Positions 33,272 through 43,339 of a stretch of DNA of 64,000 nucleotides are shown here, piece by piece (position 1 is the first letter of the stretch; each line of letters starts with the position of its first letter). The notes under the pieces were generated by a model that was not told the DNA's origin, ran no database searches, and was given only the letters and a program-made list of their open reading frames with translations. Both the position numbers and the translations under genes were made by a program. The stretch comes from Ichthyophis bannanicus (lineage: Eukaryota > Chordata > Amphibia > Gymnophiona > Ichthyophiidae). The stretch is taken from NCBI GenBank assembly GCA_033557465.1, contig CM066041.1:154727532-154791531 (forward strand), given 5' to 3'.

Positions 33272-34176
33272 TGTTTTATTTTTTAACATTTCTTATATAC
33301 AGTCAAACCTCGGTTTTCATGATTAATCCGTTCAAAAAAGTCTGACTAAAACCGAAACGGACTAAAACCGAAGCAAGATTTCCCATAAGAAATAATGTAA
33401 ATTCAATTAATCCGTTCCAGACACCCAAAAATATTGACAAAAAAATACATTTTATAGAGAATAACTATATTTTTACATACAGAAAACAATGAGAAATACA
33501 TATAAATGACTAATGAAATGGATAAATGAGCATGTAACATCACTTTTACCTTTATTGAAGACTTTTGTTGGCATATGGGACGCACTCCAGCCAGCTCCAG
33601 CTGCTCTCCCCTCCGGGGATCGAGCAATCACCACCAGCAGCGGAGGTGGGAACAGCCATCTTGGCCGGCTGCCCAATTGGGGCTCCAGCCTGCCTTGTAA
33701 AAGAGAAGCGCCAATAAATATGGAAGACAGTCAATCAGCAAGAAAATCAAAATAAAGAAAATCCCACTTCTGGCCACAAGATGGTGATCCATTTTCAACT
33801 GTACGAAAACCGAGACAACGTACGAAAACCGGAACAAAATCTTGATGAAAAAAGTCAACGAAAACCGAATCGTACGAAAACCAGGGCATACGAAAACCGA
33901 GGTTTGACTGTACTACCTTTCATGATATCAAGGTGGTTTACATTGAACAAACTGAAATTACATTGAACAGGGCATTATAACTTGAAAAGAACGATTTTAC
34001 AGGGAACATGGGCAATGGAGGGTTAGGTGGCTTGCCCAAGACCACAAGGAGCACCTGTGGGACTAGAAACCCCAGTCCTTCTGGCACAAGGTTGCTGTCC
34101 TCTAGTGGGATTTGAACCCCTGAACTTCTGGCCTGAGGTACCTTGCCCCAACCACTAGGCCACTCCTCCACTCCAT
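33272..34176 (-). mobile_element. tRNA-derived SINE split by a mariner-like element
   Basis: Same SINE as at 26893-27195, minus strand: box A-like GGCCTAGTGGTTGG and box B-like GGTTCAAATCCC at the right end (34176 downward), CORE-like TTGGGCAAGCCACCTAACC near 34030, and the ATAAAA-type tail near 33280. The SINE sequence continues across the mariner insertion at 33300-33910. Confidence 0.8.
33300..33910. mobile_element. non-autonomous mariner-like DNA transposon
   Basis: Perfect terminal inverted repeats: CAGTCAAACCTCGGTTTTC at the left and GAAAACCGAGGTTTGACTG at the right, each flanked by TA (33298-33299 and 33911-33912), the Tc1/mariner target. Inner GACTAAAACCGAA-type words repeat near both ends. 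The 611 bp interior has no transposase frame. It inserted into a SINE that had inserted into a CR1. Confidence 0.88.
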
Positions 34177-35066
34177 ATATTTATAAATGACCTGGGAATA
34201 GGAATAATGAATGAGGTGATCAAATTTGCAGATGGCACAAAATTATTCAAAGTAGTTAAAACACAAGAGGATTGGGAAAAATTGCAAGAGGTCCATGATA
34301 AATTGGAAGACTGGGCATCCAAATGGCAGATGAAATTTAACGTGGACAAGTGCAAAGTTATCCACTAAGGGAAGAACAACCGAAACTATGGATACACAAT
34401 GCAAGGTTCTATATTAGGAACCACCACCCAGGAAAAAGATTTAGGTGTCATTGTGGATAATACGTTGAAACCTTCTAAACAGTGTGCAGTGGTGGCCAAG
34501 AAAGCAAATAGAATGCTGGGAATCGTAAGGAAATTAATGGAGAAGAAAACAAAAGATATTATAATGCCTCAGTATCATTCCATGGTGGAACCACACTTTG
34601 AATATTGTGTACAATTCTGGTGGCCATTATCTTAAAAAGGATATAGTAGAATTAGAAAAAGGTACAAAAAAGTGCCACCAAAATGGTAAAGAGGATGGAA
34701 GGTTACCCCATGAGGAAACGCTTAAAAGGTTAGGGCTCTTCAACTTGGAAAAAAGACAGCTGAAAGAAGATATGATAGAGTTCCATAAAATAATGAATGG
34801 GGAAACATAGATCGTTGTTTACTCCTTCAAAAGTAGAAAGACTAGGGGACATGCAATGAAGCTACAATTTAGCCCATTTAAGACTAATTGGAGAAAATAT
34901 TTTTTCATTCTACGCGTAATCAAGCCTCTGAAATTCGTTACCAGAGGATGTAGTAAAAGCTGTTAGTGCAGCTGGTTTAAAAAAGGTTTGAACAAGTTCC
35001 TCAAGGAAAAGGCCATAAGGTGACATTTTACTTACCAGTGAATGTCCTTTCCTTGAGTCCTGCTAG

Positions 35067-35200
35067 ACCAGTCCAGACAAGTGGGTTGTGTTCCCCTATC
35101 AACAGATTGGTGGATACAACCAATGAACAGTCCAGGTTTCAATGACATCACTCCCATGCCTCTGTTCGCCTCAGCCTCCAAAGGTCCCCTTCAGTGTTTG
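35067..35200 (+). repeat. DIRS left inverted terminal repeat
   Basis: Contains CAGTCCAGACAAGTGGGTT, CAGGTTTCAATGACATCACTC and CTGTTCGCCTCAGCC, matched in reverse complement near 39680-39820 with moderate divergence. Confidence 0.85.
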
Positions 35201-35393
35201 CCTCAAGCATATGGGAGAATCATGACAAGCCTCACACAACCTCAACCGTGGGCAACAATCAGTGATCAACAGTAGAGAACTATGTATAGGAAAACATAAG
35301 CAGAAGACAATGAACCTGTAGATCCAAGTATAAAAATCATAGTGGACCCAAGGGAACCACAGCAGAAGAACAGAGCAAATACAGTCTAAGGGG

Positions 35394-35500
35394 TGCACCC
35401 TGGACTGGTCTAGCATGACTCAAGGAAAGGATATTAACTAGTAAGTAAAATGTCACCTTCCATATCATCCTGCTGGATCAGTCCAGACAAGTGGGATGTA
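35394..35500. repeat. DIRS internal complementary region
   Basis: The left half (35394-35455) is the reverse complement of the outermost left end (35017-35077: AAGGTGACATTTTACTTACC and CTTTCCTTGAGTCCTGC words, each seen inverted). It is followed directly by ATCATCCTGCTGGATCAGTC, then CAGACAAGTGGGA, which resembles the complement of the right terminus. This is the arrangement expected of a DIRS internal complementary region, which bridges the two ends during circle formation. Confidence 0.75.
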
Positions 35501-35668
35501 GCAAAGCTACAACTCCAATGGGCGGGAAAACGGCACAGCAGCTCACAAAATCCTTGAGCCAAAGGCCATGTCCACACACATGTGAACATCTATGTGGTAA
35601 TACTTGACAGAAGTGGAAAGTGATGCCTACATTGCGGACTAACAAATGTCTACAGGGGCTACTGAGCT

Positions 35669-36620
35669 TCACTCTGCCCATGAGTTTGCTTGTGCTCGAG
35701 TAGAATGGGTGTGCAAACCCTCTGGAATCGGCTCGTTCCACAACAGATACGCCAAGGTAATGGCCTCCTTAATCCAGTGCCCCAAAGTAGACTTGGCTGT
35801 CGCTTCACACTTGCATGTGCCAGAAAACAGTACAAAAAGATGGTCAGACTTACAAAAGGGATTTGTAACCTCCAGGTATTCAAGGAGCGCTCTCTGGACA
35901 TCCACCAGGTGAAGATCCTTATCCTTTTCGTTACACTGCCCCTTTGGGAAAGAGGGCAGGCAAACCACATAGTTCACATGAAGGGCAGAAAGCACCTTAG
36001 GCAAGAAGTAAGGCACAGGCCGATTGGAAACAGCCTCCTCTGAAAAGGGCAAATAAGGATTTTGGAAAGACAGAGCCCTCACCTCAGAAATTCGCCTTGT
36101 GGAACAAATCATGGCCAAGAAGACAGTTTTCAGCATCACATCCTTTAAGGTAGCATGCTTCAATGGCTCAAAGGAGACCACCATCAGGTGTCAAGAAGGG
36201 ATCACACATTGAAGGGGAGGATGCAGGCGCTGAACCCTCTGGAGAAAACATGAGACATCTGGGTGCAAGGCCAAAGACTTGCCTGCCACTGGACCACAGA
36301 AGCAGGCCAGAGCTGCCACCTAAACTTTCAGGGAGCTAAGTGAAAGACCCTTCTCTAGGCCATCCTGCAGAAAGGCCAATAGGGAGGACACCTTGGTTGT
36401 CTAGGAGCCACCTGCCGAGCACTGCACCAGCGCTCAAAGAGGCACCATATCCATATGTATCCTAACTTGGTAGATCTCCTCTGAGCACCAAGTAGAATAG
36501 AGATCATTGCTAGAGAGTAGCCCTTATGCACTAGCAGTCTCCTTTCAAGAGCCATGATGTAAGTGAGAAGGGAGCCAGGTCTTCCAGGATGATTGGTCCC
36601 TGATGCAATAGCCCCCAAGA
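35669..36620 (-). pseudogene. DIRS tyrosine recombinase
   Basis: Two frames: the N-terminal part near 36618-36355 (HKGYSLAMISILLGAQRRS, then LGYIWIWCLFERWC, the SAM-like core-binding region) and the catalytic part at 36184-35669. Catalytic residues visible: first Arg in CSTRRISEV, HxxR in HTHSTRAQANSWA. The C-terminal Tyr lies past the stop after SWAE at 35669, so this frame lacks its nucleophile. Not functional as read. Confidence 0.8.
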
Positions 36621-36821
36621 CAGAGGCAGCCGAAGAGAAGGTGCCTGCAGGAGCTGCATCAGGTCTTCAAACCATGTTTTCTGTGGCCAATCTGATGCTT
36701 CCAGAACAATCCTGCCTGGATGGCGCTCTATACACTGAATCACAAGCCCAACCAGGGGTCATGGAGGAAACACATACAGTGCCACAGGCTTGGCCAAGGC
36801 TGAGTCAGGGCATCGATACAC

Positions 36822-37229
36822 TCAGACCCCCATCTTCGTGTTGTGACTGAAGAAGCAGCAAACTTTGGCATTGGACCAGGTCACCATCAGATCCATTTCG
36901 GGGCAACCCCAGTGGCACAGAATCAACTGAAACACCTCCTGACTCAACTCCCACTCTCCAAGATTCAGAGAGTGCCGGCTGAGGAAGTTCGCTTCCACAT
37001 TGCCCACCCTGGCAATGTGCTGGGCCGACGAGGCTAGGAAGTTCTTCTCTGCCCAGGAAAAAAGGAGATCCATTTCCAGAGCCACCCTGGCACTCCTTGT
37101 ACTGCCTTGCCGATTGATATAAGCCACCACTGTGGCATTGTCTGAAAAAACTTGAACCGCCCAGCCTTCGACCAGGAGCTGGAAATGAAGAAGAGCCAAC
37201 CTGATGGCTCTTGCCTTGAGGCGGTTCAT
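36822..37229 (-). pseudogene. DIRS RNase H
   Basis: A 135-residue frame. Catalytic blocks: Glu-type position replaced in RAIRLALLHF, Asp in VFSDNATVVAYINRQG (DNATVVAYI is the DIRS signature), and NVEANFLSR (normally ADxLSR; the Asp is Asn here, so the active site is broken). It follows the RT region and precedes the recombinase, as in intact DIRS elements. Confidence 0.8.
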
Positions 37230-37406
37230 GGATCACACCGCTTCCCTGTGGTTCCAATGGCCCTGGGCCATTCAGTCTTGGCAATATGCTCCCCAGTCCA
37301 AGAGACTGGCATCCGTCGTCAGCAGGATCCAGGAGAAATTGTCCAATTGGTATGCCCTTCCTCAGATGGCAGGGCTGCCGTCACCACTGCAGGCTGGCCT
37401 TCACCA

Positions 37407-38134
37407 TCAATGGAAGCGGAAGCCTGTGTTCGAACTCCTGAGAACTCGGGACCATTGAGTCAATAAGGACTGCTGGAATGATTGCATGTGAGCATGCGCC
37501 CACAGCACCATCTCTATGGTCGCCGCCATCATTCCAAGGAGCTGAAGATAATCACAGACTCTGGAGACCTGCTGTGCACAGAACATAGCCAGGCAATCCA
37601 ACAGTCTTCTGACTTTTTCCTCTGGCAGGAAAACTCTGCCCACTTGAGTGTTGAAACATGCTCCCAGAAAATCCAAGGACTGGGAAGGCAGAAGCTGATT
37701 CTTTCTCTGACTAATCACCCAGCTGAGGCTTTCCAAAAAGGACACAAATCAGGATTCTTTCTTAGATGCTTCTGATAGGGAACAAGCTTGGATGAGCCAG
37801 TCATCCAGATAGGGACGGGCACAGATCCCTTGGCGCCACAGTCATCACTATCATGACTATGGAGAATGTCCTTGGGGCGGTGGAGAGTCTGAAAGGGGGG
37901 GAGGGGGGTGAACTGATAGTGAGAGCCAAGCATGGCAAAATGCAGATACTTCTGCTGATCTGCCCAGATCGGGATATGAAAATTTTCCTCAGCCAGATCT
38001 AGAGAAGCCAAAAACTCCCCTCGGCTCACTGCTTGAATCACAGAGCACGTTTCCATCTGGAAGTGCAGGATGCGCAAGTGCTTGCTGACTCCCTTGAGGT
38101 CCACAATGGTAACCGCTGTGACTTGCGCATCCAC
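37407..38134 (-). pseudogene. DIRS reverse transcriptase
   Basis: Frame pieces 38134-37715 (VDLKGVSKHLRILHFQMET, then SLDLAEENFHIPIW, FAMLGSHYQFTPLPF-like) and 37745-37407 (SLSWVISQRKNQLLPSQ, then FLGACFNTQVGRVFLP). The catalytic YLDDWLI box lies near 37800 in another frame than the adjoining sequence, so at least one frameshift separates the palm from its active-site box. Characteristic DIRS block order is kept. Confidence 0.82.
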
Positions 38135-38149
38135 CTTGGGAATGTCAGA

Positions 38150-39560
38150 CCACTTGACATGCTCCTCCTCCTCTGGGAGAGCGTAGGTCTTCTTATATAC
38201 CCTTAACCCTTTAGGTAGAAAGTCAAGGGAGTCCTACTCTGACCAGATTATATTCTTGATCACTTCCAGGAATGGGAAGAGAGCAGTGGATTTCTGCACT
38301 TCTTGAAGGAACGGGTGTACTTTTGCCTCCTGCTCCGTGCCGGAAGCATCTGTCAAGTTCAAGGTAGATGAGATCCTGGTAATTAAAGCTGCTAGCTCCT
38401 CCTTCTAGAATAAGCAGATCATGCGAGCCTCTGCCGAATCTTCTGAAGGTGAGAGCACTTCCTTATCTACATCAGAGCCCAGTACTGAGCTATCTGAATC
38501 TGAGGCATAGTCAACATCTCAGATACCTCCTAACTGTTCCCTATCTCCAGGGAGTGTCTTTTGCCAGGGACACTTAGCCAAAGGGAATTGAATAGGTTTT
38601 TGACTTTCCACTGTCTGGCACAAGATTGTGTCCAGGGGCACACCCAAGGTTGCAGGGTGTGAATTACCATGCCAGAAGGATCAGGCTTGTTGCAAAAAGG
38701 AAAAGAATTCTGGGGAGGAATGCTCCCCAACACCAGGGGGCATAGCTGCCACAGACCCCCTAGAGGACAAAGAGCGGCTCACAGCACGGTCACCAGAGCC
38801 TCTGGCTGGCTGAATATCCTTACCCATAGCACCATCCACCACCTCCTACCCTGGCAGGTAAGGGTGGACTAACCGCATCCCCTGGTTGAGAGGGTGACTC
38901 AGAAGCTGCCATGCAGGAAGGACAGTCCAGAATCCAAGGATGAGGCTCCTCGCTTTCCATAGGTCAAACAACATTTCCTGAAAGAAAATATAGAGAGGGT
39001 AAGTATCACAAGAATGTGCACTAAGGCTGCATCAGCCTGCAAGCATGCATTAACTGTGTTTTTACATTATGCATGTTAAAAGTGCTAGGGAAGGAGCACA
39101 TGTTGGAACCATTTGGGCAGACCGTACATTAGGAATGCACAACCACAGGTGCATGATATGCAAAAGTGTTACTAATGCGTGCAGAAAAATGGCAGGAAAC
39201 CCACACACAGCGCCAATGGTCGCTAGCAGTCTACCCCAAATTGTATCCCTGAGAGATGGAACCGGGAGCCCCTAGAAAGGATACGGATGAGGTCAAGCCT
39301 TTGGTACTCACCCCCTGAGAGCCCAGGCAGATCCCTCTGAAAGCCTTCTGCAATCTTCAGGAGAGAGTGGGGGACAGAGGAAGAGGGAGGGGGCGCTGAG
39401 GTTGTGTGAGGCTGCTGCACTCTTCCAGATCTTTCCAATTTGTGGCTGCTCAACATGCCCTTATCATAATAAGGGTGTGGTGTGAACCAATTTTTCCCGC
39501 CTCCTATGGCTACTGAAAAGACCACAGTCTAGTGGAGCCTCCCACTTTGCGCACAAGCGA
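38150..39560 (-). other. DIRS gag-side region, no intact frame
   Basis: Upstream of RT on the element's strand. No frame over 100 residues is convincing, and no zinc knuckle was seen. Position and element logic suggest gag and 5' leader. Confidence 0.45.
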
Positions 39561-39679
39561 CAGAGTCACCTTTCTGTACTCAAGGTGGTTGTTCATGAGT
39601 GTTTAATCAATCTCTTTTCCTCTCAACCTCAGATCTTCTACAGAGAGGAGAAAATCCAGCCACCATCTGCTGGAGTCAA

Positions 39680-39826
39680 AGAAATACTGCAGGGACTTCT
39701 GGTGGCTGAGGCGAATAGAGGCATAGGAGTGATGTCATTGAAACCTGGGCTTTTCATGGGTTCTTTGTCTCCACCAATCTACTGGGAGTGGAACATAACC
39801 CACTTGTCTGGAGTGGTCTTGATGAT
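39680..39826 (-). repeat. DIRS right inverted terminal repeat
   Basis: Reverse complement of the left repeat: GGCTGAGGCGAATAGAGG, then GAGTGATGTCATTGAAACC, then ACCCACTTGTCTGGAGTGG. The DIRS boundary lies near 39826. Confidence 0.82.
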
Positions 39827-39829
39827 ACG

Positions 39830-40017
39830 AAATCAAATTTGATTTGAGGAAGATTGAAGTTTTAATCAATAAGATTTTAGATTTGAAAATCTTGGAGGAG
39901 TGGAAGGGTTCTTTTTTTAATGACCAATGATGGTGGTATTAAAGCAGAATACTGAAGTTGTGAGTTCTTTTTCCTTCCAGTTTATAATGTAACCCCCCTC
40001 CCCCTTTTGTGTGGTCC
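39830..40017. other. unassigned intron DNA
   Basis: Short stretch between the DIRS right end and an inverted repeat pair. Nothing recognised. Confidence 0.4.
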
Positions 40018-40270
40018 AGGCTGCTGCCTCAAGGAGGAACAGTAATCCAAGAGCTTTTATATAGTCTTTTTAGCCTTTGGCTCTTTGTGTTTAATACCAG
40101 GTTTTTTTGATGGTGACCAGCATACACTGGGATGCCCTTGGCACTTGACACTCTCACCCCTCTTTACTTCTCAAATAAATGAGTCCAAGCCAAAACTGTG
40201 CTCTGAAACAAGGGTTTTTATTTAAACTTTAGGGTCACTGAGCAATAACAACAATTGGCATAAGCAACAA
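40018..40270 (-). repeat. dispersed repeat, inverted partner of 44460-44735
   Basis: On the minus strand the sequence reads GTTATTGCTCAGTGACCC, then TAAAGTTTAAATAAAAACCC, then TTGGACTCATTTATTTGAG, through TATAAAAGCTCTTGGATTAC, to AGCAGCCTGGACC. The segment at 44460-44735 (plus) follows the same order with many substitutions. Origin unknown: it has a TATAAAA box and an AATAAA box, but in the wrong order for a standard LTR. Confidence 0.65.
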
Positions 40271-41224
40271 ATAAAAATTGTTACAGTTAACTCCTTCTCC
40301 TAAGTCAGAAATGGTTACACATAGATTATTCCTTTTCTCCTCTCAGTTTGGAATGTTACCACACTCCCCTCAATTACTCTTTTATCTTAAGTAGAACAGT
40401 TTCTCCACTAGTCACCATGCCTACTTCTTTGTTACCTAGTCTTATTTCCCTAAGTCGGAACCCCTCTCTTCCGTGTCTAGGACTATCTCAGTGTACCTGA
40501 AGCTGGTGATGATGCAGAGACAGGTTCACAATGCTGTGCTGGACTTACTCCTTGATCTGGTGTCACTGGTATATGATAAGTGCTTGGCTGCCTTTCACCT
40601 TGAGAGCTGGCGACTTCTGTAGATGTAGGTCCCAGGAAGGCTGAGTTATTGGTACAGAACTACTTTCCTTCTGAGACTGTAGGGTGCAGGCAGGTTTTGC
40701 AGAGACATGAACCCTCTGCTCTCTTCTATGCTGCTGCTCTGAGCCTGTTGTCACTCTGGATGGTATGAGTGGCTGTGTGCCAAAGACATCTGCCCCCGAT
40801 GGGCATACACCTTACTCCTGCATGGTAAAGTGACTGGGTGCCAAAGACAGAGTTGTGTCTTTGGGATTTATATATGAACCTGGATTTTTCACCCCAGAAG
40901 AGTTTCCATGTAGGACTGGCATCAAGAACCTCCCTTGTTCTGGAAAATGTTAGGTTTTTCTCCAAACTACACTGTAGTAATCTAGTAGGGACACTGGAAG
41001 GTGCTGTTGCTCACAAAGCAATATCCAAGCAGTCTCTACAGTAATTATCAGGAACAAAATATAAAGAACTAAAGGTGTATAGCACATGGTTGAATTATAA
41101 ATTGCATTTTGATCTACACTTTGAGTTATAAAATTTGAGAGGAATTTTAATATTGATGAACTGGATTGAGCACCTTTTGTTCTCATTTGATATCTGTAGT
41201 ACAGAGTATAGGCAGATCCTTGAG
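40271..41224. other. unassigned intron DNA
   Basis: No recognised gene. Short plus- and minus-strand frames (40563-40754, 40726-40965, 40838-41044) have no known domain. Confidence 0.4.
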
Positions 41225-41545
41225 CAGAACCTCTTGCAGCTGCCACAGACCTGTGACTAGGGAGAAGTTTCACCCTTTTACAGAGCAATGATCCTGAGTA
41301 TAAAGCAAAAGGAACAATGTAGTGACTCAGCAAGAAGGAAGTGAGTGGCCCAGTCAAAGCCCAATAGAAAATCTGTGGCAAGATTTGAAGACTGCAGTCT
41401 ACAGACAATCCCCAGTTAAATGAAGGAACTTGAGCTATTCCTGTTTTCCTGGGCAAAATAACTGTGCCATCCTGCTGTGCAAGGATAGTACAGAAGATAC
41501 TTTATCCTAAACATCTAGTTGTCATTGCTGCAAAGTGGAGCAGCA
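41225..41545 (+). pseudogene. Tc1-like transposase C-terminal remnant
   Basis: A decayed frame shows the Tc1 C-terminal pattern: AGAAGGAAGTGAGTGGCCC leads to W-x-x-QS-x-x-N (normally EWPxQSPDLNPIE), then a LQ-x-x-P block, KELELF, a WAKI block, and Y-P-K-x-L-x-x-V-I-AAK. The DDE catalytic residues are not all preserved (the DLNPIE Glu region reads differently). The 5' part is missing, and a SINE begins at about 41546. Confidence 0.65.
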
Positions 41546-41715
41546 GCCTAATAGTTAAAGCAGTGGGCTGACAATGAAGGAAGCCAGGTTGTAATACCAC
41601 TGCTGCTCCTTGGTGGTGGACATGTCACTCAACCCTCCACTGTCTCAGATACAAACTTAGACTGCAAGCCCTCTGTGGACAGTTAAACATATACAGTACC
41701 TGAAGGTAACTCACC
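41546..41715 (+). mobile_element. CORE-like SINE fragment
   Basis: Plus strand: GCAGCCTAATAGTTAAAGCA (decayed box A), GGTTGTAATACCACTGC (box B-like), TGTCACTCAACCCTCCACTG (CORE), and a tail with TGTGGACAG and TAACTCACCTTGAAC. Similar to the copy at 42330-42545. Confidence 0.65.
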
Positions 41716-42329
41716 TTGAACTTCTGGAAAAGGGATGAGCTACATCCAGTTGTTAACCATCAAGTATTCAGGGATGTGAAGCATTATGCAATCAAGACTT
41801 TTTGGTTTCTTATTCTTAATTAGATTTTGAATATTTCTACAGTTGTTTTTAATACTGAGTATGTTGTGTAAATCACTGAAACAAAATTCATACTTTAATG
41901 TATTTTGTGTTTTTTATTCAAGAGTTTGAAGGCTTTTATGATGCATGGTAGCTCAGTTTAGGCTAAGCTCTGGTAATCATTTTTTTGGATCCCACTGTTG
42001 TCGCCTGCTCCTGATTTTCCAGTTCAGTTGGAATCAGGCTGGGATCTTGCATCATAAGCCTTCATTTGCACTATAGGAGGATTATTTCTCCTATTTTATA
42101 TCCCCCTCTCCCCATTCCACCCTGTCTCATCCCTCACATATCCTATATTTGGGCCACTATGGTAATATTCTTAAGCTGGAGGACATGTAGCCTGGCTCCC
42201 TTTGAAACCTGACAACATGGGCCTCCAATCAGCCATCTAGTTATCATTTCATGCAGTGACCACAACTCCCTCTTCACCCCCTTAGGACTGTGAACACCAT
42301 TTTACCAACATTCCCAGTTCAGCTGATCT
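41716..42329. other. unassigned intron DNA
   Basis: No recognised gene or repeat. A tract of T and C residues is near 42085-42130. Confidence 0.4.
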
Positions 42330-42545
42330 AGGAGTGAAGGAGTAGCCCAGTGGTTAGGACAGCAGCATAGGACCAGAAAAAAATCCCACTGATGCTCCCT
42401 GTGGCCAAGGGCAAATTACTTAACCCTCCATTGCCTCAGGTACAAACTTAGAATGTAAGCCCTCAAGGGACAGGAAAATACCTCTAGTACCTGATTGTAA
42501 CTCACCTTGAACTACTATTGGACAGGTGTGAGCTACATACAAAAA
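42330..42545 (+). mobile_element. CORE-like SINE
   Basis: Plus strand: GGAGTAGCCCAGTGGTTAGG (box A), AAAATCCCACTGATGC (decayed box B), ACTTAACCCTCCATTGCC (CORE), then GTAAGCCCTCAAGGGACAGG and the tail ACTCACCTTGAACTACTATTG. It lies about 180 bp on the intron side of the SCARF2 penultimate exon. Confidence 0.7.
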
Positions 42546-42724
42546 AAAGAAATAATAAACTATATGGAAGTGAACATTTATTGTATGGGCCAATTCTCTG
42601 GGAACCTTAAGGATTGAATAATGAGACTGTGTTTCCTGTTTAGAGTGCAACATGGTGACATCTCATCCCCAACACTCACACTCAAGAGCAGAGCACATTG
42701 GGCACTCCCCCTTCCACCACTTAC

Positions 42725-42877
42725 CTTCATGTGGTACACAGTAGACTGGTCCCTCATCTGTGGTATCAAATGATGAGAAGGATCCTCGTGAAGACCAGGA
42801 TGGGGATGGCATCTCCACAACAGAAGGAGGCTCAATGAAGCTACAGTTAAAGGCGTTGTCCATGTCATGGTGTGCCA
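42725..42877 (-). CDS. SCARF2: SCARF2 penultimate coding exon
   Basis: A 153 bp exon on the minus strand. The acceptor TTATTTTCAG ends at 42878 and the donor is AAG|GTAAGTGG at 42724. The reading frame enters with two bases of a split codon (TG), then reads AHHDMDNAFNCSFIEPPS, a VVEMPSPSWSSRGSFSSFD block, and TTDEGPVYCVPHE. These match remembered mammalian SCARF2 (HDMDNAVNCSFIDPPS, SWSSRASFSSFDTTDEGPVYCVPHE) almost residue for residue. It encodes juxtamembrane cytoplasmic sequence. A CR1 tail ends about 15 bp upstream of the acceptor. The preceding exon should end with one base of a codon; I did not find it, so that intron is at least 21 kb unless an exon was missed. Confidence 0.9.
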
Positions 42878-42891
42878 CTGAAAATAAGGAA

Positions 42892-43335
42892 ACATAAGAT
42901 GTGCAATGATGGGTCAGACCCACGTCCATTGAGCCCAGTATTCTGACTCCAAATGTGGCCAATTTGCGTTGCTTGGAAGAAGTAACTCAATAGATCAGGA
43001 TGGGGAGATTCATTTCCTGTGGTTCATGCTCAGTTCCCAGCAGTAAGAGGTTATGTTTCATTAGTTTACTTGGTTAATAGTTCTTCGTGGTCTTTCCTTC
43101 AGAAACTTGCCCAAATCATTTTTAAATGCAGCTATTCTACTGGCCTTGACCACATTGCCTGGCAGCAAATTTCACAGCTCAGTTGTGCATTCACTGAAAA
43201 CATTTTCATAAATGTATTTTAAATCTATTAACATTTAGTTTCATGGAGTGCCAGTTAAAGCATAGGCGCACACTTTTATCATATCTCCTCCCAGTCATCT
43301 CTTCTCCAGGCTTACAAATACAAAAGTCAGAGCTG
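42892..43335 (-). mobile_element. CR1 3' end abutting the SCARF2 acceptor
   Basis: On the minus strand: decayed RT C-terminal and UTR words, ending GGGTCTGACCC-like and CATCTTATGTTT at about 42892. It has the same tail as other CR1 copies. It is on the same strand as SCARF2 and ends about 15 bases before the exon at 42877, directly upstream of the pyrimidine tract. Confidence 0.75.
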
Positions 43336-43339
43336 GGCG

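Larger units (their letters stand above)
32440..35016 (+). mobile_element. CR1 LINE (family A), RT half, host of nested insertions
   Basis: 5'-truncated at about 32440. Recognisable blocks: SSKLPRPDAIHPKVL (32680-32725), DDWRMANVTP, DFQKVFNKVPHD (33070-33110), the FADGTKLF box at 34215-34245 (second catalytic Asp lost), EKDLGVIVDNTL (34434-34470), EYCVQFWWPL near 34600. The frame is broken repeatedly. A SINE carrying a mariner element lies at 33272-34176. The 3' tail stops at about 35016, where a DIRS element begins. Confidence 0.83.
35017..39826 (-). mobile_element. DIRS-type tyrosine-recombinase retrotransposon (degraded)
   Basis: Minus-strand order: gag-like region (about 38150-39560), RT (about 37410-38130), RNase H (about 36820-37290), tyrosine recombinase (about 35670-36620). 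Terminal inverted repeats lie at about 35067-35200 and 39680-39826, and an internal complementary region at about 35394-35500. Known: DIRS elements replicate via a circular intermediate formed with inverted termini and an internal complementary region. The frames carry several stops and frameshifts, so the copy looks inactive. It is inserted at the 3' end of a CR1 LINE and sits in the SCARF2 intron. Confidence 0.88.
23056..42724 (-). other. SCARF2: SCARF2 last intron (19.7 kb, phase 1)
   Basis: The donor on the minus strand is GAAG|GTAAGT at 42724 downward and the acceptor is TTTTTGCAG at 23056. The upstream exon ends with one base (G) and the downstream exon begins AT, giving a GAT (Asp) codon, so phases agree. 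The intron is mostly transposons: CR1-like LINEs, SINEs, a mariner-like element, a DIRS element and a Tc1 remnant. Confidence 0.85.

Noticed and set aside
33272..34176. tRNA gene on the minus strand (box A and box B present)
   Set aside because: The tRNA-like head is followed by a CORE-like body and a tail, and the same unit recurs at 26893; no acceptor-stem pairing expected of a tRNA.
40018..40270. LTR of a retrotransposon
   Set aside because: The TATA-like and AATAAA-like words are in the wrong order for U3-R-U5, and no TG...CA ends or second direct copy was found.
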